From: Holacanthus passer
Lineage: Eukaryota > Chordata > Actinopteri > Pomacanthidae
Length of the DNA stretch: 64,000 nt
NCBI GenBank assembly: GCA_025331565.1
Contig: JAFREQ010000076.1
Coordinates: forward strand, 2,418,001 to 2,482,000
Reading direction: 5' to 3'
Within the stretch, counting starts at the first letter, position 1, and every line of letters starts with the position of its first letter. This document shows, piece by piece, positions 23,976-34,900 of the stretch. The notes beneath the pieces are model-generated. The model searched no databases. It saw nothing but the letters and a program-made list of their open reading frames with translations, and had not been told where the DNA came from. A program made the translations under genes and the position numbers.

Positions 23976-26900
23976 GAGGAAATGCTGTGACGGATTCAGG
24001 TTTGTCATGGGCCAGTGCATACCTGAAAGTAGGTAAACCATATACACTATCCTCTAAGTTTGGCTCATGAACCCTCACATCTGATTCACATGCCCTAAAT
24101 TTGATATAGTTCCTCCATTACAGCAGTTTGTAAATTAAAACATGCTACAGGATTAATGGCTCAGAGATCAGATTTGTCTCGTTGGACCTCCAAAGAGGTC
24201 CAGATAAGGCACATATTATGGTCTAATTTTGGTCAGTTTGTAGTATTTATGCCGAAGGAGTCGTTTCAGATAATTGCTGTGCCCTGGATCAAGCAACATA
24301 ACAGCTAAAAAAGAAACTACCCACAGTCTTGCCACAGACAACTGCCACATTTAGTTGTGGTCATTCATATAAAACATCTTGTTATCATCGTACTGTGCTT
24401 ACTGGTAAACAGCATTGACAAACAGGTTTGGTGTTTGTGGTATCAATACTTGGAACATAGACTGTGGTATTCCTCCATAGACTAACAGTGATCCACTTCA
24501 GCCACTAGAGAACACTGTTCCTCCATGAAATGGCCTCAGACGTGGTTCTTGTGGGTTCAGTTCAGCCTATGGTTCAGTTTCACAGCATACATTTTGGCTA
24601 TAAATGAATATATAGTGCGCTATATTTACCCACTGTCATTTTCTTAAAGTGTCCGAATTCTGATTGTGAAACTTTATAGTGCCCTCAAAAATTCCCACAA
24701 GTAGTTTCTGCTAACAATCCCACAATGCAAAGGGATTTTATAGATGCAAAACTAACAGTTGAGCACCTTGCATGCGTCAGTGATTGACACAAAATAGTGA
24801 TGATTCACAAGCATCCAGTATCTCAATTTACTGCTCACTGTAGAGCCGACTGCTGAGTGAACAAGGGAATGAGTTCAGACACAGCTTTTGACTTGTCATA
24901 GTAGAACATTCAATTCAAGTGTCCCAGCGGGCCGTGACAGTGTGACAGTGAGCCAAGATCCTGAAACTGAGGCAGCAAAACAGAATTCAGACATCATTCA
25001 TTTTGATATTTACAGCTGTGCTTTTCCTACTCCTACATGTCAAAATGTTTTCTATGAGAAAAAGTCTATCTAATCTGTGGGTTGACAGTAGAAGCTGCAC
25101 AGGTCAGATCCCAGTTGTGAATGTGAAACTTTATGAGTGTAAGTAGGTGTTAATAGTAATAATTAATAGTGCTCAGGATGAATACAGAAATGCTGGTTTT
25201 CAGGCGGCGATCCTGAAGAACTTTAACATGCTCAGCACTGTCTGCCTGCTCTCGTTCTGTAGGCGTGGATGTGTGTGCGGCGTCGCCCTGCGAGCAGCAG
25301 TGCACTGATAACTTTGGACGAGTTGTCTGCACGTGTTACCCCGGCTATCGCTTCGACCGAGAGAGACACCGCAACCACAAATCTCCTTACTGTCTGGGTC
25401 AGTGCACTCCCTTCTCATCTCCTGGTTAAATACTTTTGACCGTTATGTCGTGGGATATTCCTCACCTATGTCATCACACAGTCCTGTATACCTCACAGTG
25501 ATCCACATGCATATTAAAAGAGGTTTCCATAACAAATGACTTCCTTCTTTAAAGAGCACTAACATGCTGGAAGTGATTTTCCAGGATTTTTCTATATTGG
25601 AAAAACAGCGCCCTCCTCCTGTTTTGTGTAGCAAAGCAGTTTCCCTCTTTGCCATAAAGCAATTCAGCAGATTTCTTACCAAACCTGCACCCGAGTGCCA
25701 TGTAATGTAAATATAATGTTCATATATAAAATCTAAACTTTTATTTTTTTGTCTCTAATCATGTTTTTTCTCCCTTTCTCCCTCCCCCTTCACACACACG
25801 TGCATGCAGACATTGACGAGTGTGAGCACTCAGGCAGCAGCATGTGTGACCATGAGTGTGTGAACACGGTGGGCAGCTTCCTGTGTCGCTGTCGCAGTGG
25901 CTACATACTGGCCCCGGACCAACGCTCCTGCATCCCCGTACACAATTGTGAGTTTATATATTTCAGTCGAGCTTTACAACTTTTGGATGAAAATGCAGTA
26001 GCAAAATCACAATCAGCGTCCATCGGTACATGGGTTAATGTCTCTGTCTCTGGTGTTGGATTCCTTTAGGCTTCCGCTGTTTGAAGGCAATGGTCTTATG
26101 TAGCTAATTTCAGTATCAGGAATAGATAAAGATCCATCCATGAGGATCGTGACAGTCTGTCCTAGTCATGCAGTGACAAGGAAAAGTGTGTTTAGGCCTA
26201 TATGTTTATTTGTCCATTTTAACAAGAGAAAAAATGTGAAATCTATGTTTTGTGTTGCAGTGAGTTCATCTGGGAAGTCAGACACCTTGATGAGCTCTGG
26301 TACCTGTTCGTTCACCTGTCAGGATTTTATGAGCATGAAAAACAGTCTGCTGCAGCTAAAACTAAAACTGGGCAACACACAGTCACCCAACCAGGTAACG
26401 TGTCTACTTTAGCGAGTCCACTTAAAACTGAATCATTTTATAAAAATCAGTTTTGATTATTTTTATCAAGATGCCAGACAGAAGAGTTGCCACCTTTTGG
26501 TAACCATAATTGAATTTACTTCATTGAATGGTTACTAAACTCATTACAGGCAATGTGTCTACATTTTAGATTTGAACCAATCTAAAAAAAAAAACAGGGT
26601 GATATAAATGTGGGGAAGTACTCACCCTATCTTACTTTCCTCTATCCTACTTAGTCTTTCCACCCCTTTGTGTTTGTAGGTACCTGGCCTGGCCAACAGT
26701 AGTGACAAGCCATCTCTGGGAAGGACGGGAAAAAGTCCTGACAGCCCTTGTCTTCCTGGTCTACCTGGTCCTCCAGGAGCTCCTGGGGTCCCAGGTAATG
26801 TAGATATAACTGTAAGGTTAAAGAAGTTAAATCCACTTGGTTCCACACATGTGCACAGGGAGAGGATAAGAAGAAGCAAAAGAGGAAACTTTAAAACTTG

Positions 26901-29341
26901 TGCTAAAAAGAATTAAACACAAGAAAATGCTCAACAATAATTTAAGCTATGTAATAATAAAGCATATATTAATGTATTATCTAAATTCAGATAAAGGCAA
27001 AGCAAGCAGAAAAGAGCCATCTGCCTCTGGGATGATGAGTTGGGTTGGAGTCACCTTTAAGTTTAAAATTAGACTTATTAGTTATTGACTTATTAGATTA
27101 TTTCCAAAACCAAAGCTTCAGGGTGACCAGGGTTTTAAATGACCGTCTCGGAACCTTTGTAGAAAAACTATTTTGCTCCATTGCCTGTTATGATGTTGAC
27201 TGTGCCATTTTAAATAATTCTCTTTATCTCTGTATCCATCTGTCCTGACCAGGACACCCAGGAGAACCAGGAAAGAGAGGGGACCCAGGGGAGAGGGGCC
27301 CACCTGGCCCTCGGGGTCCACGGGGAGACATGGGACCCATGGGTCCAGAGCCTGACCTGAAGCACATCAAAAGAGGCCGCAGGGGACCAGTGGTAAGCCA
27401 TCATAATGTAGGGGTTATCACATCTGTTTTTCAGTTTAGTTCCCACTGGAGCCTCATTTTCAGGACATCGTGTGTCAATTTGTCTAATGATCCAGTCTGT
27501 CAGAAAGTCATATGTGTATGGGTTTGGTGTCACTGGCTTTACAGGAGCAATTATCTATCCACTGTCTGTCACAGTCAACCATCATCCACCACAGGAAGGA
27601 ACTAAAGGTGGAGAGTCAGGAGTCAGTGTTCATTTAAAACAATATGGTGAACATCTATATGCCAAACCTAATCATATTTTATTCAAGATTTACTTTTAGA
27701 GCTGCTACAACTTCTTGTCATCTCTTGTTTTAAACAGACATGTCATAGCAGGAGAGCTGTAAGATAAGATAAGATTTACCTTTATTCGTCTCACAGTGGG
27801 GAAATTTACATGGTACAGCGGCAAAGGGGATAGAAGCAGTTAGATAGTAAAAAAGAGCATGTTAAACAGGCTACAAAGAAGATATTAACAAATTTACATG
27901 AGAAAAAAACCAGGACACTGTTGCTCTGATTGAAAGGAAACCTGTTCCTCTTAAATTAATGTGTTTAGCAGAATACAAACCATGTCCATCAGTCTGCATC
28001 ATGAATGCCTTTCTCTTCATATTATTAGCTTGTCAAACCTTCTCATACCTTATCATTCATACAGGGACCTCCTGGGGCATCAGGAAGAGATGGACTAAAG
28101 GTCATTATTACATACCTTTATTTTCCTCATATGCGCTCTGAATTTCAGTTTTTACCATATCTGTATCATATGTGTGGAGCTACACTGTTGCCATCTAGTG
28201 TCTGCATTGCTTTTACTGTCACTGAGTGAATAGAGTGCACTCAAGCCAAATAATAAATGGTAAAGAATGTGTAAAATAAACTGACCACAAGATTATAAAA
28301 TCTAGCCATGTGCAGTTCTGAAAAGCTGGCTTCATGTTTCTATTTTCTTATATATATATGTTGTCAATAATTATATTATACACTACAAATACTGTCAATC
28401 CTGTAATAACATTACAGTTTTAACCTGCCTGACTGATTCAAAGAATGGTTTTCAGGGCACATTAGTGAGTTGTTCCTCACTAAATAGAACAACTTGTTCT
28501 TAGTTTTTCTGAATCTGTCGTTGCAGTTTATTCTGCTTTTAGAAAGCTGTGTCTGTAGAAATTGGGTTTATTTGTGCTGTTTTTCATCTACAGGGTGACA
28601 GAGGAGCTCCTGGACCCAGAGGTCCACCTGTAAGTTAATTTACAATTTAAACACATAGTAAATTCACATTTTTAAAGCTGCTGTATAAATCAACTCATAA
28701 ACATGCTCTGTACATATCTTGTCACATTTTCCATAGGCAGATTAGTTAGTCTTTCAGCTGCCTCTTCCATCGACATTTTGCAATGTAAATGACAAACAAA
28801 TGTAAATGTTGAATGTGCACCTGCACTCAGGATGTAGACAGTCAAAAATATATGTTAAATTTACACATTGGTGCTTGAACCAGGACTGAGAATTTGTATT
28901 TTACAATTTGCATTTGTAAATCTCACGTTAACCAGATTTTACTGAAGCCAAAAACAGCTCTGTATATGCTTGAACTATCTGTATGCTTTAAAATTTTCAT
29001 TTTAGCTTTTATTCTTTGCTGCCATAGTGGTCAGTTTTCTGTTTTTTTTTCACTTTGCTGTGAAAAAGGTCTATTGGGCCTCAAACCTCCCAAAATGAAG
29101 CCCAGTGAATAATGACATGCATCTTCAATTTCAATTTCTGCTCTGTCCCCAGGGACCACCCGGCTCCTTCGACTTCCTTCTGCTAATGATGGCTGACATC
29201 CGCAATGACATTATTGAACTGCAGGAGAAGGTGTTTGGGGAACGGCGAGGCATCTCTCTGGACAGCCCTCCTCATTCCGGCGGGGAAGTGGAAATGTCAG
29301 AGTGGGGCTCCGGACAAGGAGATCTCATGCTCAATACCTGA
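23976..29341 (+). CDS. ccbe1: CCBE1-family collagen and calcium-binding EGF protein, 3' nine exons
   Basis: Spliced coding exons: 23976-24028, 25263-25397, 25810-25947, 26261-26394, 26680-26794, 27253-27392, 28065-28100, 28594-28629 and 29153-29341 (TGA at 29339). All have AG/GT borders and compatible phases, giving about 324 residues. In order: RKCCDGFRFVMGQCIPE; an EGF module with PCEQQCTDNFGR; a calcium-binding EGF beginning DIDEC with the C-x-N-x4-F-x-C hydroxylation pattern (CVNTVGSFLC); a GTCSFTC..F linker; a Gly-X-Y stretch; a PEPDLKHIKRGRR interruption; a second Gly-X-Y stretch; and GSFDFLLLMMADIRNDIIEL at the C-terminal block. CCBE1 is a secreted matrix protein that promotes ADAMTS3-dependent maturation of VEGF-C in lymphangiogenesis. 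That role is known for CCBE1 and only inferred here. The signal peptide and first exons are absent. Divergence in the second EGF and the tail, plus position beside CYP1A, suggests a paralogue rather than the CCBE1 orthologue. Confidence 0.9.
24029..25262 (+). other. CCBE1-like intron carrying repeat copy C2
   Basis: The donor is gtaggt at 24029. The neighbouring gtaaac at 24033 would break the frame with the next exon, which is why I chose the first. The acceptor is ttctgtag at 25255-25262. Repeat family C occupies about 24590-25060. Confidence 0.8.
24590..25060 (+). repeat. Dispersed repeat family C, copy 2
   Basis: Shared phrases with 10620-11060 include 'cgtgacagtgtgac', 'cctgaaactgaggcag', 'gatatttacagctgtgcttt' and 'acatgtcaaa'. 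The part at 24700-24727 is in the opposite relative orientation in copy 1. It lies wholly inside a CCBE1-like intron. Confidence 0.65.
25398..25809 (+). other. CCBE1-like intron, nothing else seen
   Basis: Donor gtcagt, acceptor ending catgcag after a C/T-rich tract at 25765-25795. It is a phase 1 intron between the two EGF exons. Confidence 0.8.
25948..26260 (+). other. CCBE1-like intron, nothing else seen
   Basis: Donor gtgagt, acceptor tgtgttgcag. Separates the calcium-binding EGF exon from the linker exon. Confidence 0.8.
26795..27252 (+). other. CCBE1-like intron, nothing else seen
   Basis: Donor gtaatg, acceptor ending gaccag. It splits a collagen glycine codon (phase 1), unlike the later collagen introns, which fall between codons. 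Confidence 0.8.
27393..28064 (+). other. CCBE1-like intron with short dispersed repeat
   Basis: Donor gtaagc, acceptor cattcatacag. It contains a family G repeat at about 27765-27850. Confidence 0.8.
27765..27850 (+). repeat. Short dispersed repeat 'agataagat..ttta..gtggggaaatttaca' (family G), copy 1
   Basis: 'agataagataagatttacct' leading to 'cagtggggaaatttaca' is a phrase repeated widely in fish genomes. A diverged copy is present at 56143-56230. Confidence 0.6.
28101..28593 (+). other. CCBE1-like intron, nothing else seen
   Basis: Donor gtcatt is weak but the frame and the flanking Gly-X-Y codons support it. The acceptor is tcatctacag. It contains an AT-rich stretch with a tatatata run near 28350. 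Confidence 0.75.
28630..29152 (+). other. CCBE1-like last intron, nothing else seen
   Basis: Donor gtaagt, acceptor ctgtccccag. It falls between Gly-X-Y triplets. Confidence 0.8.
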
Positions 29342-30575
29342 CCTTTGACATCCCACTCACAGTAACAGTCACTCAAGCCCAGCAAAACAAACACTAAACT
29401 TGACGCTTTGTTTCTTTCATTATAAAGGATGCTGATGGTCAAAGTGCCAGTATGTAAATAATTTCTAACCTCACAGCTGGGATGAACTAAGGAAGGAGCC
29501 TCAACGCTGCCACAGACGGTGAAACAGAGAGGCTCTCGTAACCACTGCGAGTGCTGTGTGGCTGCCTTTCATATGCTGTCATGTGAGTGAGGGATGTGTG
29601 TGTGCAGGACATAGAGTGAGAATGATGCATTGTGTGCCTTTATGTCTCTGAGCTGTGCCTCTGAGCTGAACCACTTCAAACAACAAACTTTATCGTCCAC
29701 ATCTCTTCCTGTTTCCGAATGTCCATGGAAGCTCGGCTGCCACAGACAGTCTGCCTGCAGGGCACTGGTACGGATGCCTGGGACCCGCACTGTGAGCCTC
29801 CCCTGCACCTGTCTGTAGTATCCAGCCCTCAAGTGTGAGCTCTGCAGCTATTCTCCACACTGAGACATCTTAAACGAATTCATGAGATTTGTGATCATGA
29901 GATGAGTATTACAATCCTAATCCTGTACAGCTGCACACAAACAGTTATGCCTGATGTATTTTTAAAAATGTACAATTAAACAAGTTCAAGTATGATTAAA
30001 AAAACAAATATTTACAGCTAGAATATGGTCATCTAAACATAATCTAAGACAGATGTCAAATATGCAAGACATCTAATCTACAATACATTTTAAAACAGAA
30101 GAATCTGCTGGTACCTGCTGCTCATAAATAACATGCAGCATTAGATATGACACTAAAAGGTTGTAGAAAATCAAAGCTTTAAATGAAAAGCGTTAAATTA
30201 ATTTACAGTTTGTGTTGGGAAAGGCATACAATCACTTTTTAAAATCACTCCTATAACCCATATATCATCAGGCAAGTTGACGATGAACATTTTCCGAACT
30301 AGCAAAATGGCCTAAAGAGAACAGCTTTAATGAGGACAAGGGTTGCACATATTCTTATATTTTCACTTAAGAGTTGACCAGAAACAAGAGACATGAAGAA
30401 GGAAGGCTGCTTGAAAGTTTATTATTATTATTATTATAACTATCGTTGTTACTGTGAAGCATTTGCTCATTGCTCAATAAAGGATTGTCTAAATCTAGAT
30501 TTGAACTTTTTAAATGTTTATCTTGTTAATGGATTATCAAACTGCAAAGAAGTAATAAAGATTATATATTTTGAT
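29342..30575 (+). other. Probable 3' UTR of the CCBE1-like gene
   Basis: No open coding signal follows the TGA. AATAAA hexamers occur at 30476-30481 and 30554-30559, each in a transcript-end-like AT-rich context, so the message could end near 30500 or 30580. I saw no convincing earlier hexamer. A TTA microsatellite (30419-30437) lies just before the first hexamer. Confidence 0.5.
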
Positions 30576-30711
30576 GAAACATAGCAAAATGAGTGCATCA
30601 TAAAAATATTATTGTCTTGTGTCATGGAGTTCAGTTTCAATTTGTGAGCAAAAAACAAAACAATGCAAAAAAACAAAAGAGTAAAGCCATAAGTTAACCA
30701 ATTAAATATTT

Positions 30712-31021
30712 TCACATTTTGAGAAATATGATTTACTTTCTTGTTGAACGTTAGATGAGAAGATACCACTCTCATGTCTGTCCATTAAATATGAAGCCAC
30801 CAGCTTACCATGACCACCAGCTGCCGGTTAGCTTAGCTTAGCATGAAGATTGGAAACAAAGGCAAACAAGATAGAACTGTTAATTAGTGAATGTCAGATG
30901 TGCTGGTTGGTGTTTATTGCCTTTGCACAGAGCCAGTCTTTATGTTACACTAAGCTAACCATCTGCTCACTCATCTAGTGTTCCCTTCAAGAAAAGCAAA
31001 TAATAATATTTCTCAAAATGC
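30712..31021. mobile_element. Fold-back MITE-like element (family A), about 310 bp
   Basis: The ends are perfect inverted repeats: 30715-30729 (cattttgagaaatat) and 31006-31020 (atatttctcaaaatg). Further in, 'ggttagcttagcttagcatg' from 30826 pairs imperfectly with 'tatgttacactaagctaacc' ending at 30960. Nearly the whole element can fold on itself. The left arm carries recognisable percomorph repeat phrases ('gttagatgagaagataccac', 'cattaaatatgaagcca'). No transposase is present. Confidence 0.75.
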
Positions 31022-34000
31022 TGCAGTATACCCCTAACTGTCCACTGTGGTGGCCTTGCAGTCATTTTGGCAAGAGTTAGCTCCTCATATTTGGGGTATT
31101 TACAATGTGTATGCTGTACACGGATGAAATGCAGTGCAGTTCACCACTATGAAACAGTGATTCTTTGCAATAGCCCAGCTGCACACATGCGGTACAGTTC
31201 TGAAACCTTCAAGGGCTCTGATGGTTTCTTGTTGCACAGCACAGCTAACATGTGCAATGTGAACCTGGTACTATACTGGACAGCTCAGTTACATCAGCTG
31301 GAGCTCTGTTTTGATCAATTTTAATTTTGAAGACAGAGTATGTATGTTTTCCTGCAAAATCATTTTTAAGCAGCCGGAGAATTTAAACCATGAGTGCCAC
31401 AAGCAGGCAATATCCCCAGAGACCGAAGGCCGTCAATTCAAATCCAAAAAGACCAAGCAAGATTTTTGTGTGGAAAATAGATATGTGACGCTCTGCTCCA
31501 CAAACAACTGCTGCCAAAGTGCCGCTGAGCTGGAATTTACAACACAGTTTGCATCAGTAGCAGTAGTGCTTGGGTTTAAAGGGGTTAAAAAGGCTGAATT
31601 TGCACTCCTGCTACCTGAAGTGAAGCCTCTTTACCAGTAGAGGGTACTAAGTTACAGATAATCCCCTTAAAGTTGGGCCTCACCACTGGATCACTCTGAA
31701 TACCAACTAGGTGAGACAATCAAAGTCTGAACAAGTTTTCACATCCTCATATAATTACCATTCATAAACATTCATAGCTTCCCAAATATGCAAGTTATGA
31801 AAAATAAGTCATCCGATCATTTATGTGCTGGACACATGCCCCCGCTCATTATCCTCACCGGTGACTGCTGAACTGTAGCGTGGCTGAGTGTCATTATGAA
31901 AGGTGTAGGTATCAGAGGTTAGAGGTCAAATGCCTCGGTATAAACAGCTGGAGGGATAATTATAGAGTGAGGGGTGTCAGAGGGGCCTGTCTGGGCTCGT
32001 ACCCACCACCAAAGACATGGCTGAAAAATAACACCCTGTGTGTTTGATCTGCTGTGGTCGAGTCGACGCTGTCTGGCCTTTTGCTGTGTTTGATGCTTTG
32101 ATCCTGCTGAACAGATCCCAGTAAATTCTCCTGTGTGTGTGTGTGTGTGTGAAAGAGAGAGAGAGAAAGAGTGAGAATGTGTATCAAGACTCTGTGTGTG
32201 TCCACCAATAAATGCATGCATAGATAGATACTGTATATTGATTGTGTGTGTCAGTTTGTATCCTTATACCTATGTCAATGTGTGTGTGGGTGTGTGTGTC
32301 TGTTACTTGACAGGCGTCTCACCTCACAGCCCCGCCCCCTGCCGTGCGGTCACTGCTCACAGTACAGTCGTTGTCGGGGCAACCAGGATCAGGAAAAACA
32401 ACATGAAACAATTTAAGAACCATGTCAGTGAGAGAAAGAGATTATCTCATTTCCTTCACCACTTGTCATGCAATTGGAGGCTTTCGTCTCAGCCTGTAGG
32501 GGGCAGCAGAGATGAGGTCAACAGAGTGCACATCGTGCCAAAAAGTTCACATACCGCCAGCGACAACAGATCTGTCACCTCCATCATAATGAGATCAGTG
32601 ATAGGAACAAAAACTGTCCTATATTCAGTGAGTCAAAGATTGAATTATCTAACACCATAATTCATGATTGTCAACTGATAACATATCTGTTAGTAAAATA
32701 TTTTTTCCACTGTCATCACTCATGATCCACCTTTAACATCATAGGGTTTCTAAAAAGTACAGTATCTTTAAAAAAAAACAAACAAACAAAAAAAACTCTT
32801 AGTCATACATACAGTCATCTCTGACTATCTATAACACGACTAATTTCACAAGTTTTCATCGAGGCCGTTCCACTGATGTTGTACTGTGAGGAAAGTTGTG
32901 TAACAATTTGCTGGCATCTTTAGATGAGAATAAAGATATAACAGATAAAATTTGGCCGGATGTTTCCTTGTATGAGAGGAATTTCCTTACTGGCACACTA
33001 TGGCCATTCATAAATACACCTCAAGCACGACAAGGCTGTCACTTCAAACAGTCTGGGCCTGTGTGTGTGTGTGTGTGTGTGTTTACGTGTGAAGAAGCTT
33101 ATGAGACTGTGCATGTCTGTTAGTGGGATGTGGGCCTAAGGGAAACGTGTGTGTACTGTGTGTGTCTTTGCATTGAATTTGAATGCATATTTAGGTCAGT
33201 TAAATAATTATTACATAGGTTTGAGTTTTTTTTCTTTTGTCTGCCTTCAGTGGAGAAGTGGTACATTATTCAGTGTTTAGCTGGAGGATGAAATAATAGG
33301 CCAGAAAGGGTCGCAGACAGTCTCCAACTCACTATGTCCCAATCTGCAGGACCACAGCAGTGTTTTTGAAATTTTAAACAATGCATACTATAAATTCTGG
33401 GATTGATTTAATTTGTTTCAGGCCACCACTGACTTCTGGTCATTACAGTGCAGTACAAAATCAACATGCAGAAACTGGAAACTTGCTTAAAAGATTGCAA
33501 TAGATAATTCATCATTGTAAAAGTCATTAAAGTTACGTCATCAAAGCGAGGATTTCAAATCATCCCAACGCAATGAATGCCTGTCTCAAGCCTCTGCAAG
33601 TTCATTTTCCAACCTTCCACTCTCAGCCTTGAAGGTGGGAAAAAACATTTAAAAATGTGAGGCACCCTCATGGCCTAGGGCCTGAGGTGCCAACCATGAA
33701 CTGAAACGTCCCCAGTGTTTTTGTACGTCAGTCCCCGTCTTCCATCATTTCCTGTCATCTCTCTGCTGTTGGTTATGTAATACGGCATCGAAATGCCCCA
33801 AAAGTAGTTCTTGTAGTTATTAACTATATAGTAAATAGTAAAATAGTTCTAAGGAAAAAAACTATTGTAAATTGCATACACTGATACATCTAAAACTAAC
33901 TAACTAAAAAATAATGGGTCAACAGATTACCACACTTGTGATGGTGTTGATGAGAAATGAAGGTACTTAATCTTCTCTTTGACTGAAATGATTTAGTGCA

Positions 34001-34722
34001 CATCAGTGCCAAAAAAAACGACAAAAAAAAAAGATTGTAAAAGCTTCGTGAGGCCAAGTATCGTATGTGGTTTTCCAAGGAAAAAAGATCCAGGGATAGT
34101 CAGGGCCATCAACCTCAACAAACATTTGGTCTTCCATCTGGCTCAGATCAATAAATCCTAACTTCAAAAATCTTCATTTCACTCAGTAAGTATTTGATTC
34201 TAATCAAAAATTCTCACAGTCACATCAGGGACTTTTCTGGTGTTTTTTCATTGTGGGATTTCTGAACCCTCCCTGCACATCTTGCTTCATTCTTGCTGTG
34301 AAATCATAGCGAAACTGAATTCATCCCATGCAACGAAACCACTGAACTGTACTATTCTTTTCACCACAGTTTCATGTTATAGAGGTCAGAAAAAACAGCT
34401 CATTCACACTGAAAGCAGCACAAGTAAGCTTCCACTGCAAAAGTATAAAAATAGTTTTCAGAATGAATGCAGGCTCCAGCAGCAGGTTAAGATAGCTGCA
34501 AGTTTATCATTCATCTCGTCTTTGTATAACCCAGAGAGAAACCACCTTTGATAGAAAGATGAGGCACGTACAAAAGATACAATTCAGGTGCTAGGACAGG
34601 AGGACACAAAAACCTGAGCGCGAAATACAGACAGCAGCATCCATCCAGAGAAAGCTGGACTCACTTATGTAACATCTTCATTCCTTTCAAGCCCTCTGCT
34701 ATAATAGACGTGGGATGTAAAC
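31022..34722. other. Non-coding stretch with GT microsatellites
   Basis: GT runs lie at 32132-32151 (followed by a GA run), 32281-32300 (interrupted) and 33060-33082. No exon, RNA gene or named element is seen. Open frames of 85-154 codons have no family resemblance. Confidence 0.45.
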
Positions 34723-34900
34723 TTTAAAGCTACATTAATCAATATTTGTGCATTTACAGAGGATCAAATGAATATGTGTAATGCAAAAAGAGTTGCTCAT
34801 AGTGACTGGGACCAAATAAGACATTCATCAGGTGAGCAAAACCCAACTTCAGATGAAGGCTAATGTTAATGTGGGTCTGGTGGACTTATAATTGTTTGCC
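34723..34900 (+). mobile_element. Terminal-inverted-repeat element family B, fragment
   Basis: It begins 'tttaaagctacattaatcaa' then 'tatttgtgcatttacagagg', matching the terminus of the copies at 37011 and 51754. The far end is not recognisable, so this is partial. Confidence 0.5.

Noticed and set aside
32330..32400. G+C-rich 'ccccgccccctgccgtgcgg' patch as a promoter
   Set aside because: Only one GC-box-like word, no other promoter motifs, start codon or exon nearby.
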